Source: Pegoplata infirma
Taxonomy: Eukaryota > Arthropoda > Insecta > Diptera > Anthomyiidae
Assembly: GCA_963921195.1 (NCBI GenBank)
Contig: OY992537.1
Span: forward strand, 75,770,894-75,834,893
Direction of reading: 5' to 3'
DNA length: 64,000 nucleotides
Shown here: positions 12,263 to 22,108 of the stretch, piece after piece
How the letters are laid out: each line of letters opens with the position of its first letter
How positions within the stretch are numbered: the first letter of the stretch is position 1
Notes under the pieces: generated by a model
What the model saw: only the letters and a program-made list of their open reading frames with translations
Told to the model about the DNA's origin: nothing
The model's database searches: none
Position numbers and translations under genes: made by a program

Positions 12263-12399
12263 ACCGACTATAACTTTTTTACTTGTTTACATTTAACAAC
12301 ATTTTTCAAAAAATTGCTCGAAAGTTTCTTATTGACGAAATGCTACTTCTTGACATATAATGGATGTATTTAGTTCGTTTTTTACTGCAGCGAATCTCG

Positions 12400-12555
12400 A
12401 AAATGGCATCATTTTGGAATTTCACTTGGTAATAGCAAAAAAATAATGCGTATTTCAGAGCTGATAATGTGAAAAATGGCATCATTTTTGAATTTCGCTT
12501 GGTAATAGCAAAAAAATGCGTATTACAGAGCTGATAATGTGAAAAATTTTTTTGA
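12400..12555 (+). repeat. ~76-bp tandem duplication
   Basis: The blocks 'aaaatggcatcatttt', 'ttggtaatagcaaaaaa' and 'cagagctgataatgtgaaa' each occur twice, about 74-77 bases apart. This duplication explains the 89-codon minus-strand frame at 12306-12575. Confidence 0.8.
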
Positions 12556-12574
12556 TTACATTGTGCTAGTCGCA

Positions 12575-13450
12575 AAATTTAACAAGCTGAGCACCTTGCT
12601 AGTAAATCTAATTCGAGTACGCTGAATTCAAGGTTGCTAGCCGTTTTTTCGAAGTTTGGCTCGTATTCGCGATTTAAAACTGTAAAGCTAAAGTACTAAA
12701 AAAATTAAACGTTTGTGCTTTTGGGATAGTTTTTAAATATAAATTTGGAAAATTAATTGTTTTTTTCGAACTAAAAAAAAATTTTCGCGAAAAAATTTTT
12801 TTTTCGTACAATTTTGTGTCTGTAATGTATTGTATTCTATACATTTTCATGAATTAAAATCAAAATAAAAAAAAATTGGAAAAAGAATTTCGCGAAATCA
12901 AATTTAAAATTATTTTTCGCGAATAAATTTTTTTTTATATTCAATGGAGTTTTGATGATAAAAACTCAGCAATTGTCTAAATAATATAAAAAAATATTTT
13001 TTTTTACTTAAAATTAAAAAAATATATATAATCGCGAATATCACTAATACATACGCTAACTTTGAAAAAACTGATTTTAACAATGGGATTTAGTAAACAC
13101 GAACTATCTTTACTAGATGGGTGTCGTAAATTCAAATAAAACTAAAAATATTTGTATTAAACCAATTTTTTTTCACGAAAATAAAGACTTTTCGAAAAAA
13201 AAAATGTTTTTTTTTACGAAAAAAATCACGGTATTGTGGATTGTTATGTAGGTTTAACAGACTTAAATGGTTTAAATTTAAAAATTATCACAAAAGTTTA
13301 AAAATATCGTTTTTATTGTACTTGAGCATCAAAATCTTCAGTCGCGAATATCGCGAATACGAGTGCTAATTTCAAAAAACGGCTAGCACCATTGCATTCA
13401 GTACTCGAATTAACTTTACCAGTAAGGTGCCCAGCTTATTAAAAAAAATT
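12575..13450. repeat. Long palindrome (foldback) 3
   Basis: The left arm 'aagctgagcaccttgctag'…'attcgagtac'…'gctagccgttttttcgaa'…'ctcgtattcgcgat' is complementary to the right arm 'cgcgaatacgagtgc'…'aaaaaacggctagc'…'gtactcgaatt'…'aaggtgcccagctt'. The centre is near 13010 and is A/T-rich with 'ttttcgcgaa' motifs. No coding content. Confidence 0.75.
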
Positions 13451-13841
13451 GTGTCAAATTCGAGCACAGTGTTATTTTGACACCGCTATTGGTGCCAAAA
13501 TTTGCAGAATGTTGAGTAAGTTAAGGGAAAATATTTAAAAAGTTTCATCAAATAATTTTGCTCCACCAGTGAATTTTAAGAAAGAATAAAACAAAGTTTT
13601 TGGATATATTGAACTTTAAATTTTCATTAAATGGGTACTTTAAATCATCTTTATTTTTTAAGTACCATTTTAAGGCACTTAAAAATAAAAAGTCGAAAAA
13701 AATATTTTTTTACTGGTTTTGGAACAAAAATTTAATAAGCAAATTTAAACAGCAAATATTTTTTTTTGACAAAATACACTACGGTTGCGAACTATAATCG
13801 GTTTTAGGGAGGCAAAACCCTACACTCAAAAAAAAAAGCAG

Positions 13842-13974
13842 CACTGAAAAAAAAGACATAACTAAAATTAAGGAAAAAATGTCTTTGAAAATTTATCATG
13901 AATTTTCCTAAAATTTAGTTAAATTTAACTAAAAAATGAGAAATTTTCTTAGCTATGAGAAAAAAAGTTTAGAT

Positions 13975-14018
<44 letters not shown>

Positions 14019-15279
14019 AGCAACACTCAGGCAATGCTGCCTATCAATTACTAATGTAACCGTGATGCTTCTTTTGGAAAGGGGATAGAAGAGAGATGAA
14101 AGATTTGAAAGATAGAAGGGCTTCAATATGGCAATACTGTAATTGCGTGTGTTGATAATTTTGAGTACAGTTTGTTGCATCGCCATTTGCTATTGATCTG
14201 GCGAATTATTTTTGAAGCTGTGTTTATAGCCATTATTTTATTATTTTACTTCGTTGACGTTTTAGTGCTATTTATCAACGAAGGAGGGTGCTGCGATAGA
14301 TATTAGTTATAAATAGAAGCTAATAAATATCTGAAAAAAATGTTGTTCTGCCTGAGCTGAGAATCGAACCCAGGCTGGCTGGCTAGTAGTCCAACGCGCT
14401 AACCACTAAGCCACAGCACCACTAAATATTTCTTAAAAAACAATTTAGTTCAAGTTTAGTTAAAATTTACTAAAAAAAACATCATCGTATTTCTCTTCTT
14501 TGAATTGAGGAAGTGTACTTCTAAGAATTTAGTTAATAATTTCTGAGAATTTAGTAAATAGCTTATTAGAATTTAATCAAAAATTCAAAATGGCAATATC
14601 TCGAAATCTAAGCGAGATAGAGCGAAACGGATGGATTTTCAAAAGAAAGACTACAAAGAAAAATGTGAAATAACCTAGCTCTGCATATCTGTCGGGGTCT
14701 CAAGACCCTAAATTTAGATCTAAAATTTGAAACTCCCGAGATTTTATATATGCACATATCTCGGTAAATACTGCCAACACGAGAAAAGGTCCAACGGAAT
14801 TTTTGTAGCTCTTGACTCGTAGAACACTTCTGAAAAATATCCGAAAGCCATCCGATTAATAGTTTTTGAGTAATCCAGTTTTTAAAATTCTCAAGACCCT
14901 TTCAGACCCCTTATTACCGTATCTCAAAAACTAAGCAAGGTATAGCGAAACGGACACAATTTTTGGGTCAAAATCTATGGGGACCCTTAAAGGACCCGAC
15001 GGGGTCTCGAGTTAACAGGGTCTGGATCCGTGGGGTACGAACTAATGGGTCCAGCGTCTAGACCCAATCTAGTTCTAAAATGTGAATGAACTAAAGTGTA
15101 ATATAATTTTCCCGTTTTCTAGTTAAAATTGGCTTAAAATTAAATAACTTTGTTTTCCTTATTTTTGGGAAAATTATGAACTAAAACCAATAAAAAAATC
15201 TTTGGAGCCAAATCATTCCCTCTTTTTCTTAAAATTTAGTTAATTTTCCCAGATTTTAGTTCACTTTTTTTTTTTAGTG
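13842..15279. mobile_element. TIR element with one tRNA-like module
   Basis: The left end CACTGAAAAAAAAG…aactaaaatt is mirrored by …ttttagttcacttttttt…TAGTG at the right. 'Aaatttagtt'-type sub-terminal motifs fill both sides. A T33 run lies at 13981-14013 and a tRNA-like module at 14344-14420. 'ggtctcaagacccta' and related GGTCT/AGACC motifs lie in the right half (14690-15070). No duplication is visible, possibly because the insertion lies beside another CACTCAAAA end at 13823. No transposase. Confidence 0.55.
14344..14420 (-). ncRNA. tRNA-like module (A and B boxes)
   Basis: Read on the minus strand it begins GGTGCTG and contains TGGCTTAGTGG, which matches the Pol III A box TRGCNNAGYNGG. 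About 45 bases on comes GGTTCGATTCT, close to the B box GGTTCGANTCC. An anticodon-like arm GTTGG…CCAGC is possible with an 8-base loop. The 3' strand does not pair well with the acceptor, so it is a tRNA-derived relic rather than a functional tRNA. Confidence 0.65.
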
Positions 15280-15850
15280 CGGTAAAACCCCTGGTAAAAT
15301 GCCTTTTAATCCCGTTCTACCAATATTTAACAATTTCCCTTGTTTTTTAACAAAAAAAAATCTTGTACTTTGCTCAAACGAGAACTACAGTTTTATTGGT
15401 AATTTTAAAAATTTATTTTCGTAATTGTATTCTACAATTTTGAAAGTATATTTTACAAAAAAAACTGTAATTTTACAACAAAGTTTTTATTACGAGGATT
15501 CTAGTTGATTTACAAAAAAACTGTTATTTTACAAAAATTATGTTATACTTATGTTTTTGTTGTTAACAAAAAAAAAAAACATTTTTTTTTTTTTTTTTTG
15601 TAAATTTTCTTTTTTTTATAAATTTTCCAAGTCCCGCACAAAATTTTTTTTATTTAAAAATATTTAAAAAAAAAGTTGACAGAATTTTAAAATATTTATT
15701 AAAAATTAACTAAAATAATTTACAAAAAAAAAACAATTATTTTAAAAAAATGATTTTATTACGATGATTTATGTTGTTTAACAAAAAATATTTATTTTTT
15801 TTGTAAATTTACCATTTTGATTTGTAAAAAAAATTTGAAATGGAATGTTT
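15280..15850. repeat. A/T-rich TTGTAAATTTAC-type repeat tract
   Basis: Repeated 'tttacaaaaa', 'ttgtaaatttacc' and 'ggtaaaa' motifs with long A and T runs resemble 60979-61745. With the isolated TA-CACTCAAAAAAAAAAG at 13821-13838 this may be the far part of one host element split by 13842-15279. Confidence 0.4.
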
Positions 15851-16128
15851 TTGCTACATCGATTTCTAGGATAAAGTTGAAAATTTAGACATAGTTCTGA
15901 ATTTTTTCTCAAAACAAAAATTGGCAATCGATGGCCCATACAAAACTCTATAAATTAAATGTATAGAAAATTTCAGAATTGTTGAGTAACTTTAGAAAAA
16001 ATTAAAGATAAAGGGATGTAATAAAAAAGTTTCTTAATTTTAATTCAGAAAAACTGAAACTATTAGATTAGTTTGGAGCGTGTTAGCTTTTGAACGTGGA
16101 GGCCGTGGGTTCGATATCTTTATTGCAC

Positions 16129-16920
16129 AGTGTAGCATTAGACTGGCATTTTTTTCTCAACTTTCGATTTTCCCAAGTGTCCGGGCAAATTTTTATTGTT
16201 CTAGGTCTAAAACTTATGTGGTACAAATTTGAGGTCAATCGGATTAAATTAACCCGTGGCGCCCGGCGGTCAAAGTTTTGGATTTTTGAAAAATTTTTAA
16301 AAAAAAATAAAAAATTTAAAATTTTTTCGACACATCATATTTGTTAATTTTGATGGGGTGAGCACGAATATCAAATAAAAATAAAAATCGGTCGAACGGT
16401 TTTCGAGATAACGCCATTTGAAATTTGCAAAAAATGGCGGTTTTTTTCCTACGTTCAAGAAATTTTTTAAAAAACATCAAAATTTTTTCCCCTCGGGCAT
16501 TTCATAGAGCTTAAGACAGTCTTTCATTTAAATCTAATTTGAGCCAAATCCGATCATTTTATCCCGTGGCGCCCTTTGGTCAAAGTTTTGGATTTTTGAA
16601 AAATTTCCACCAAACAAAAAATAAGATTTTTTAAAAATTTAAAAAAAAAAAAAAAAACACGAATGTCATAAAATTGTGATGTTTTTTAAAAAATTTCTTG
16701 AACGTAGGAAAAAACCGCCATTTTTTGCTAATTTCAAATGGCGTTATCTCGAAAACCGTTCGACCGATTTTTATTTTTATTTGATATTCGTGGTCACCGC
16801 TTCCTCACCTAATCCGATTGACCTCAAATTTGTACAACATCCGTTTTAGTCCTAGTAGAATAAAAAAAATTGGAGAAAAATTTTTTTGCCCATACAGAAA
16901 AATGCCAGTCTAGAGTAGCA
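16129..16920. repeat. Long palindrome (foldback) 4
   Basis: The left arm 'tagactggcattttt'…'gtacaaatttgaggtcaat'…'gcgttatctc'-type…'cctacgttcaagaaat' pairs with the right arm 'atttcttgaacgtagg'…'gttatctcgaaaaccgttc'…'attgacctcaaatttgtac'…'aaatgccagtcta'. The centre is near 16560. 'cccgtggcgccc' occurs in both halves. The 16090-16347 frame is part of the arm. Confidence 0.8.
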
Positions 16921-16929
16921 TACCCGTTA

Positions 16930-18055
16930 TCATCACTAAATATTTTTTGTAATACCAAAACTACCGTGAAGTATATTACAAAAATCGATCCTTACCGCGC
17001 ATAATTTGAATTCACTTGTTTTCCGTATTTCTTTTTTGCAAGTTTTATTTATAACGATTACAAACAGCTGGTAATGTAAAGCAAACTGCTATGAAATATC
17101 GAGTATATAAGGGTATAGTTACCCGTATATGTGGTAAATACTCTGTTTTTTTTTTTGCTATAGTTTATGAATATGTATGTATATTTTTGTAACTTATTGA
17201 TTTTTCCTTTATATTTTTATATGTAGATATAGTTTTTGTTAATATTTTTATTTTTTTTATTTGTTTTTCCTTTGCTCGAATGATAATAACGTTTGAAATA
17301 ATACTGCTATAAAATACAAGGATATTATAGAGTCGTGATTATATACGACAGTCATTAAATACATACAAATAGCATAGGGCAAAGAGAAAATCAGAAAATT
17401 GTTATTATTATTTTTTTAAATTTTTCTTTTTGGGGTCAAAAAAAAGGTAATTTGTCTCTAACGGATATAAACAGTTTGTGCTTCATTAAATGCCAGACAA
17501 ATAACCTCCAAAATGAAAAAAATAAATAATATATGGGAAAACTAACTAAGTGAGAAAAACTAATAACAAACAAACAAAAAAAACTTTTCTGGCACCATTT
17601 TGTTTTGAAAAGATATTTTTTTTTTTTTTTAATATTTTATGTCAAACTTTGTAAAAAAAACTTTAATTGAAGTAAAAAATTACCATTTTGCTAGATAAAA
17701 AAAAGTCAAGAATTTTTGGTATATTTTTTAATGAGACAAAACTTTTTGTTATACATGTTACAAAAAAGGACATTTTGTTTTGACAGGTCATTTGAATATT
17801 ACAAAGAAGTAGCAGTGCCATTACAAATATCACAATACCGGATTTATTATTTTCTCTTTGTTTTGTTGGAATTTTCATGATTTTTGTACCCTCCATTCTA
17901 GTGATAGAAAATTGGTCTTGGAACCTTTAAATTGGCGATTGTGTTCGGGTTCTGAGTGCTATGGGTGCCGAACACTAGTATAGATATATAACAAAGAAAA
18001 CGAAAAAAAATCTGATTAGTTCTTATTATGATTAGTTTTTTTTTTTAAATAAAAA
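16930..18055. other. AT-rich interval, no gene recognised
   Basis: A minus-strand frame at 17663-17896 has no recognisable motif. A fragment 'taccctccattctagtgat' at about 17887 matches the dispersed repeat seen at 32910 and 35398. Otherwise nothing is supported. Confidence 0.45.
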
Positions 18056-18420
18056 TTGTTTTATTCGACCTTAAAAATATTACATTTGAGTAGGTTTATT
18101 CTAGCTCGAGGTCATTATTTCCTTTACTAATTAAAACTATGATATTCTTATAGAATAATTTTCAAGAAAATTATTTTTCCGTTTTAAATTTATTTATGTT
18201 TGAAATTTTTGCAAGACTTCATCGACTCGTGTTTCGGAACTTGTCAGAATTCATTGTCAAGACTATTTAGCAAATATAAAAACCCCATACTACAAGTAGC
18301 AAAGGAATTTTAATGACATATCGTTAATGATCAAGCATAAATATTTATATATATTCGACTCTACTCCCATTGGGAATTAGAAGACGAAAATTTTACCATC
18401 GTTATAAGATCACGATCGTT
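18056..18420 (-). repeat. Hammerhead-family dispersed repeat, decayed copy
   Basis: Shares 'ttattcgacct', 'ttattctagctcgaggtc', 'ttgcaagactt…cgac' and 'gtttcgga…gtca' with 55460-55690 at matching spacing. The minus strand carries the degenerate hammerhead at 18219-18265. It is followed by a T-rich TTTTTCATC array. Confidence 0.6.
18219..18265 (-). ncRNA. Degenerate hammerhead-ribozyme motif
   Basis: The 47-base minus-strand segment aligns position by position with 55625-55671. Core strand 1 reads UUGACAA (C3U, U7C, G8A relative to CUGAUGA), followed by a U, a GAAUU…AGUUC stem II, GAA, and ACACGAGU-C. Stem III has lost one pair and stem I is partly mismatched. It shares the U3/A8 combination with the better copy. 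Probably inactive. Confidence 0.4.
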
Positions 18421-18459
18421 AACTAGCCAACAAACAAATATTAAAAATATTGATACATA

Positions 18460-18700
18460 TGTTTTTTTTTCATCAAATTTTTTATTTTTCATTAAATTTT
18501 TTTTTTCATCAAATTTTTTTTTTTTTCATAAAAAAATTTATTTTTTTCATAAATTTTTTTTTTTTTCATCAATTTTTTGTTTTTCTATTAATTTTTTTTT
18601 TCATTCATTTTTTTAATCAAAATTTTTTTTTCATAATTTTTTTTTTTTATCATATTTTTTTCATAAAATTTTTTTTTTCATCAATTTTTTTATCAAATTT
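18460..18700 (+). repeat. T-rich TTTTTCATCAAA array
   Basis: Degenerate copies of T(5-12)CAT(C/A)AA run without a fixed period. The 142-codon plus frame starting at 18450 is mostly Phe and Ile from this array and is not credible as a gene. The same kind of array, often as its complement GATGAAAAA, recurs at 19290, 34490, 55180, 57730, 60520 and 62440. Confidence 0.75.
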
Positions 18701-18708
18701 CTTATTAT

Positions 18709-19283
18709 TAGGGATGAGATTTCCATGCAAATGCATGTTTTTTGTCGATAGTCTAAAAACGATATCGACCAATTATCTTTCCGAATCAAGAAATTTGCGT
18801 CAAAATGGAATCGATTTGTTTTTGCATATTTTTGCATATTTTGGTGAAAATGCATATTTTTGCATATTTTGGTTTTAAACGCATATTTTGTGCATATTTT
18901 CAACTTTTAAGTGCATATTTTTGCATATTTTGGCATATAGTATTAGCAAAAACACAAATTGAAATTTATAAGTTTCAAAAACTAATTTTAAATTTTAAAA
19001 ATTTATTTTGGAAAAGAAATATTATTTTTTTCCTTTAAAATTTTTTCTATAGTTTGTCTTAATTTCTAAAAAATCTTGCTTATATAAAATTTTAAACGAT
19101 ACTATTTAAACCCGGCGTTACTTTTTGCTTTTTAAGAAGATTTTCCAATGAAAACAAAATTTTTAGTGAACACATTATATTTTTAAGTGCATATTTTGAG
19201 GTTTTTTAGTGCATATTTTGAATTTTTTAGCGCATATTTTAAGCGCATATTTTCGATTTTTTAGGCATGAAAATCTCATCCTA
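18709..19283 (+). mobile_element. hAT-like MITE with 8-bp duplication, copy 1
   Basis: Perfect 8-bp direct repeats CTTATTAT flank it (18701-18708, 19284-19291). The ends are TAGGGATGAGATTTCCATGC and GCATGAAAATCTCATCCTA, an imperfect ~19-bp TIR. The interior is filled with 'gcatatttttgcatatttt' repeats. An 8-bp duplication with short TIRs is the hAT signature. No transposase. The 58204-58765 element is a second copy in the opposite orientation. Confidence 0.85.
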
Positions 19284-19289
19284 CTTATT

Positions 19290-19830
19290 ATCAATTTTTT
19301 TCTCACCAAAAATTTTTTTCATAATTTTTTTTACATCAAAAAATTTTTCTTTTAAACAAAAAAATTCATCAAAAACTTTTTTTTCATTAAAATTTTTTTC
19401 ATCAAAAATTTTGGGTTCATTAATTTTTTTTAACATAATTTTGTCTTTCGTAAAAAAAAAAAAAATTTTTACTAAAACTACTTTCTCACCAAGTCTTAGC
19501 TTTTCCCATAAAAATTTTCCATTTGTTTATCAAATGTACATTAAACAAGTAAGACTGTTATATTATTTGGTGCCGAATCTTTTATACTCTCCAAAATGTA
19601 AGAACACTTTTTTGAACATATTTTTGCATTAACTTACGAAATGTACAGCTCTTTTGGTTTTTTAACGGGGTCCTCGACTGATATTTCAATTCGTTTTGCA
19701 TGGAATAGCAAAGAAATATAACATCATTTTTTCTAAAAAAACTTTGCTTTGGCAAGTACACCCAAATCTTCCGCAAAACATTATCATGATTTTATGTTTT
19801 GGGCAAGAGTACAAAATTCGCAGGCATTTT
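19290..19830 (-). repeat. Dispersed repeat ending in a GATGAAAA array, copy 1
   Basis: Reverse-complement copy of 62150-63110. It shares 'actaaaactactttctcacc', 'ttggtgccgaatctttta', 'acagctcttttggtttttt', 'gatatttcaattcgttttg' and 'cttccgcaaaacattatca'. The T-rich part (19290-19480) corresponds to the GATGAAAAA array. The frames at 19267-19776 are by-products. Confidence 0.7.
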
Positions 19831-20870
19831 TTTGATAACATGTAAAATTTGTAGAATTTTTGTTAAACTAAATAAAACTAAAACTCGATGTTATATCGAA
19901 AATAAGTATTTTTTTCGATGGAACAACAAATACGAGAATTCCTAAAATGTAGATTGGAAATCATTTTGAAATCGATGAATTTTTCAATGAAAATATGAGT
20001 TCGAGAAACTTTAAAATATCGACTTTATATAATATCGACTTCGAATCATTTTTGCGGAAAAGATTCGAAAAAAATTCGAAAAAATTGTCGCCTCGAAACT
20101 GTGCAGACTGGGTTGATTTAAAAATAATCAATACTGGCAAAATTTTAAGAAAACGCACTAAAAAAATCCATTTGCATTTATAATGCATTTTTTAATAACA
20201 CAATAACAAGAGAAGTTTAGCATTTCAATTCAATTTCAATTTTGATTATAAAAATCCAATTACTTAAGAAATTATTGCTCTTTAAACTTCACCACTTTTT
20301 AAATTTTTTGTGATTTTTAAAAATTAAAATCGCGAGTTTTTGAAATTTAATTAAAGTGTAAATGGGAATGTCTTAATGGATCCATAGAGCATCTGTGTTT
20401 ATAATATACAAAAATCTGAAGACCCACGTCCAGATTTGTGGTTTTGTATCGTAATTTTGACCGATATGTATAAAAAACATGCATATTAGCCTGTTCCGGA
20501 AAATAAAATTTTAAGTAATAGCAAAAAACGATGGTCTTTCTTTAACCTACAACCGGTTAAAGTTTGCAATCGTAGTGCATTTTGTCTAAAAAAAAAAAAA
20601 TTGTTTTGGCCCCAATTGGTGTCAAAATTTGCGGAATGAATTAAGGAAAAAAAATGTAGGAAGGAATTTATTCCACTTATTCAATGTTTGTTGCAAAACC
20701 AAGAAAAGAAATATTTTTTTCGACTATTTATTTTTTTTTCATGGGTCCAAGTGCAGACACTCGAACTTTTTTTGAAATCAAATTGCTTCATTTGCTTAAC
20801 AAAAAAAAACAAAAACTGTGAAAATATGGCGTTTTTCAGATATTAATTAAATTCGTCAAGGGGGAACTTT
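19831..20870. other. AT-rich interval, no gene recognised
   Basis: A short inverted pair surrounds 19960-20190, giving overlapping frames on both strands that are complements of each other and show no protein family. Remaining sequence is low complexity. Confidence 0.4.
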
Positions 20871-21138
20871 TTCCCCCTGGTCCAATTTTGCCCATTTACT
20901 AACTTAAACTGCCTAGGACCAAAAGACATATTCCTGCCAAACTTTAGGAGTCTAGCTTTTTTTTTTTGGACTGCATCGTGTCTTATACAGACGGACGAAC
21001 ATACGGAAATTCTAGAAAAGTCTTAAAATCGATCATAGATCAATAATATAGACTTTATGGGGTCCCCGACCGATATTTCGATGCGATACAAAGGGAATGA
21101 CAAAGTGAGTATACCCCCATTCTGTAGTTGGAGGGTAT
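20871..21138 (+). repeat. Dispersed repeat fragment with ACGGACG and gagggtata
   Basis: 'Ccctggtccaattttgccc', 'ggactgcatcgtgtctt', 'acagacggacgaac', 'cgaccgatatttcgatg' and the end 'gttggagggtataaaa' have counterparts at 54640-54720 and 32750-32930. It is a truncated member of the GAGGGTATA repeat group. Confidence 0.55.
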
Positions 21139-21289
21139 AAAAATAAAAAAATAAAATTGGAGTACATTTTTTATACTATTGAGTAAAAAACTACTCAATT
21201 TTGAACCAGTAAACGATTAAATAGTATTGAGTAAACTTTTAATAAAAATTTATCAAATGTATGCCTAAAAATTTGAGTAAATTTTTAAT

Positions 21290-21560
21290 TAGCACAATGT
21301 CTCTGAATGTGAGACTTTTTCTATATCGAAAATTGTCTCAGAATCTGAGACAGTTTTATAAGAATAATTTATCAGGACCTCAGAAGAAAAATGTCTCAGA
21401 ATCTGAGACTTTCTATACGAAAACTGTCTCTGAATTTAAGACTTTTTCTAACGAAAAATTTCTCAGAATCTGAGACTTTTTCTATACGAAAAATGTCTTA
21501 GAATCTAAGACTTTTTCTGTATGAAAAATTTTTCAGAATCTGAGATTTTTTCTATCCGAA
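21290..21560 (+). repeat. ~35-bp tandem satellite (TCTGAGAC…)
   Basis: About eight diverged copies of a unit built from 'tctcagaatctgagac' and 'tttttctatacgaaaa'. The unit contains an internal palindrome, TCTCAGA…TCTGAGA. More degenerate relatives occur at 39180-40560, 43160-43950 and 53820-54190. It generates the 21261-21702 frames on both strands. Confidence 0.8.
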
Positions 21561-21794
21561 AAATCTCTTTAAAGCTGACATCGCAATTTGAAATTTGCAA
21601 AGAATCGGGAGATTTTCCTGTCTTTAAGAATTTAAAAAAAAAATCTAAAAACTTCTTTCCCTTCATTGAGCTTAGGACGTTCTTTGATCTAAACCGTGGC
21701 ACTGTTCAATCAAAATTTTGGATTTTTGAAAAAATGTTGGGATATTAAAATTTTTTATCGAAGGGCCCTTCATGTTTAAATTATTTGATTTGTG

Positions 21795-22108
21795 AATATT
21801 CTGCTAACAGCAGAATATTCAGTAACCAAAAAACTTGCTTTCAAATTATATTTGGTGTAATGCTGGTGGAACTTCGAAAATCATATTTGCTTTCTCACTA
21901 AGTTGAGATTATTTAGAGTATGAATATTTGATATTTGCATGCTAACAGTATTACCTAATTTTCTAAAGAATTCTGATGATGGGGGAATTGGAACACCCCC
22001 GAAACGATCGTCAATTCATTCCTGAAAATTACCAAACATTTTTGAAAGCAAGAAACTCTATGAGTATTTAATAGGAGAATATCCCAATAAAGAAAGTAGA
22101 GTTATCAT
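21795..22108 (+). repeat. Hammerhead-bearing dispersed repeat, 5' part
   Basis: The first ~105 bases match 1500-1606. The unit continues through the hammerhead motif 21968-22017 to 'aaagtagagttatcat', where an hAT-like element splits it. It resumes at 23408 with 'gttatcataagtacttg' and runs to 'gaatcagaataaac' near 23475. Confidence 0.7.
21968..22017 (+). ncRNA. Hammerhead-ribozyme motif with intact core
   Basis: Order of parts: stem I strand GAAUU (21968-21972), core CUGAUGA (21973-21979), one extra U, stem II GGGGG with a 10-base loop and CCCCC (21981-22000), core GAA (22001-22003), stem III strand ACGAUCGU (22004-22011), cleavage base C17 (22012), stem I strand AAUUC (22013-22017). All conserved core bases are present and the site is GUC. 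Stem III is an 8-base palindrome, leaving a 2-base loop in a monomer, so a dimer is likelier. The unpaired U after A9 is atypical. Confidence 0.72.

Noticed and set aside
14344..14420. Functional tRNA genes at the six tRNA-like modules
   Set aside because: Acceptor stems do not pair and anticodon arms are irregular; they are tRNA-derived modules in transposons.
13842..15279. Target duplication for this TIR element
   Set aside because: Flanks AG and CG do not match; no shift of the borders gives a convincing repeat.
18450..18878. 142-codon plus-strand frame rich in Phe and Ile
   Set aside because: It is translated from a T-rich array and the start of a hAT-like MITE; no domain or codon bias.
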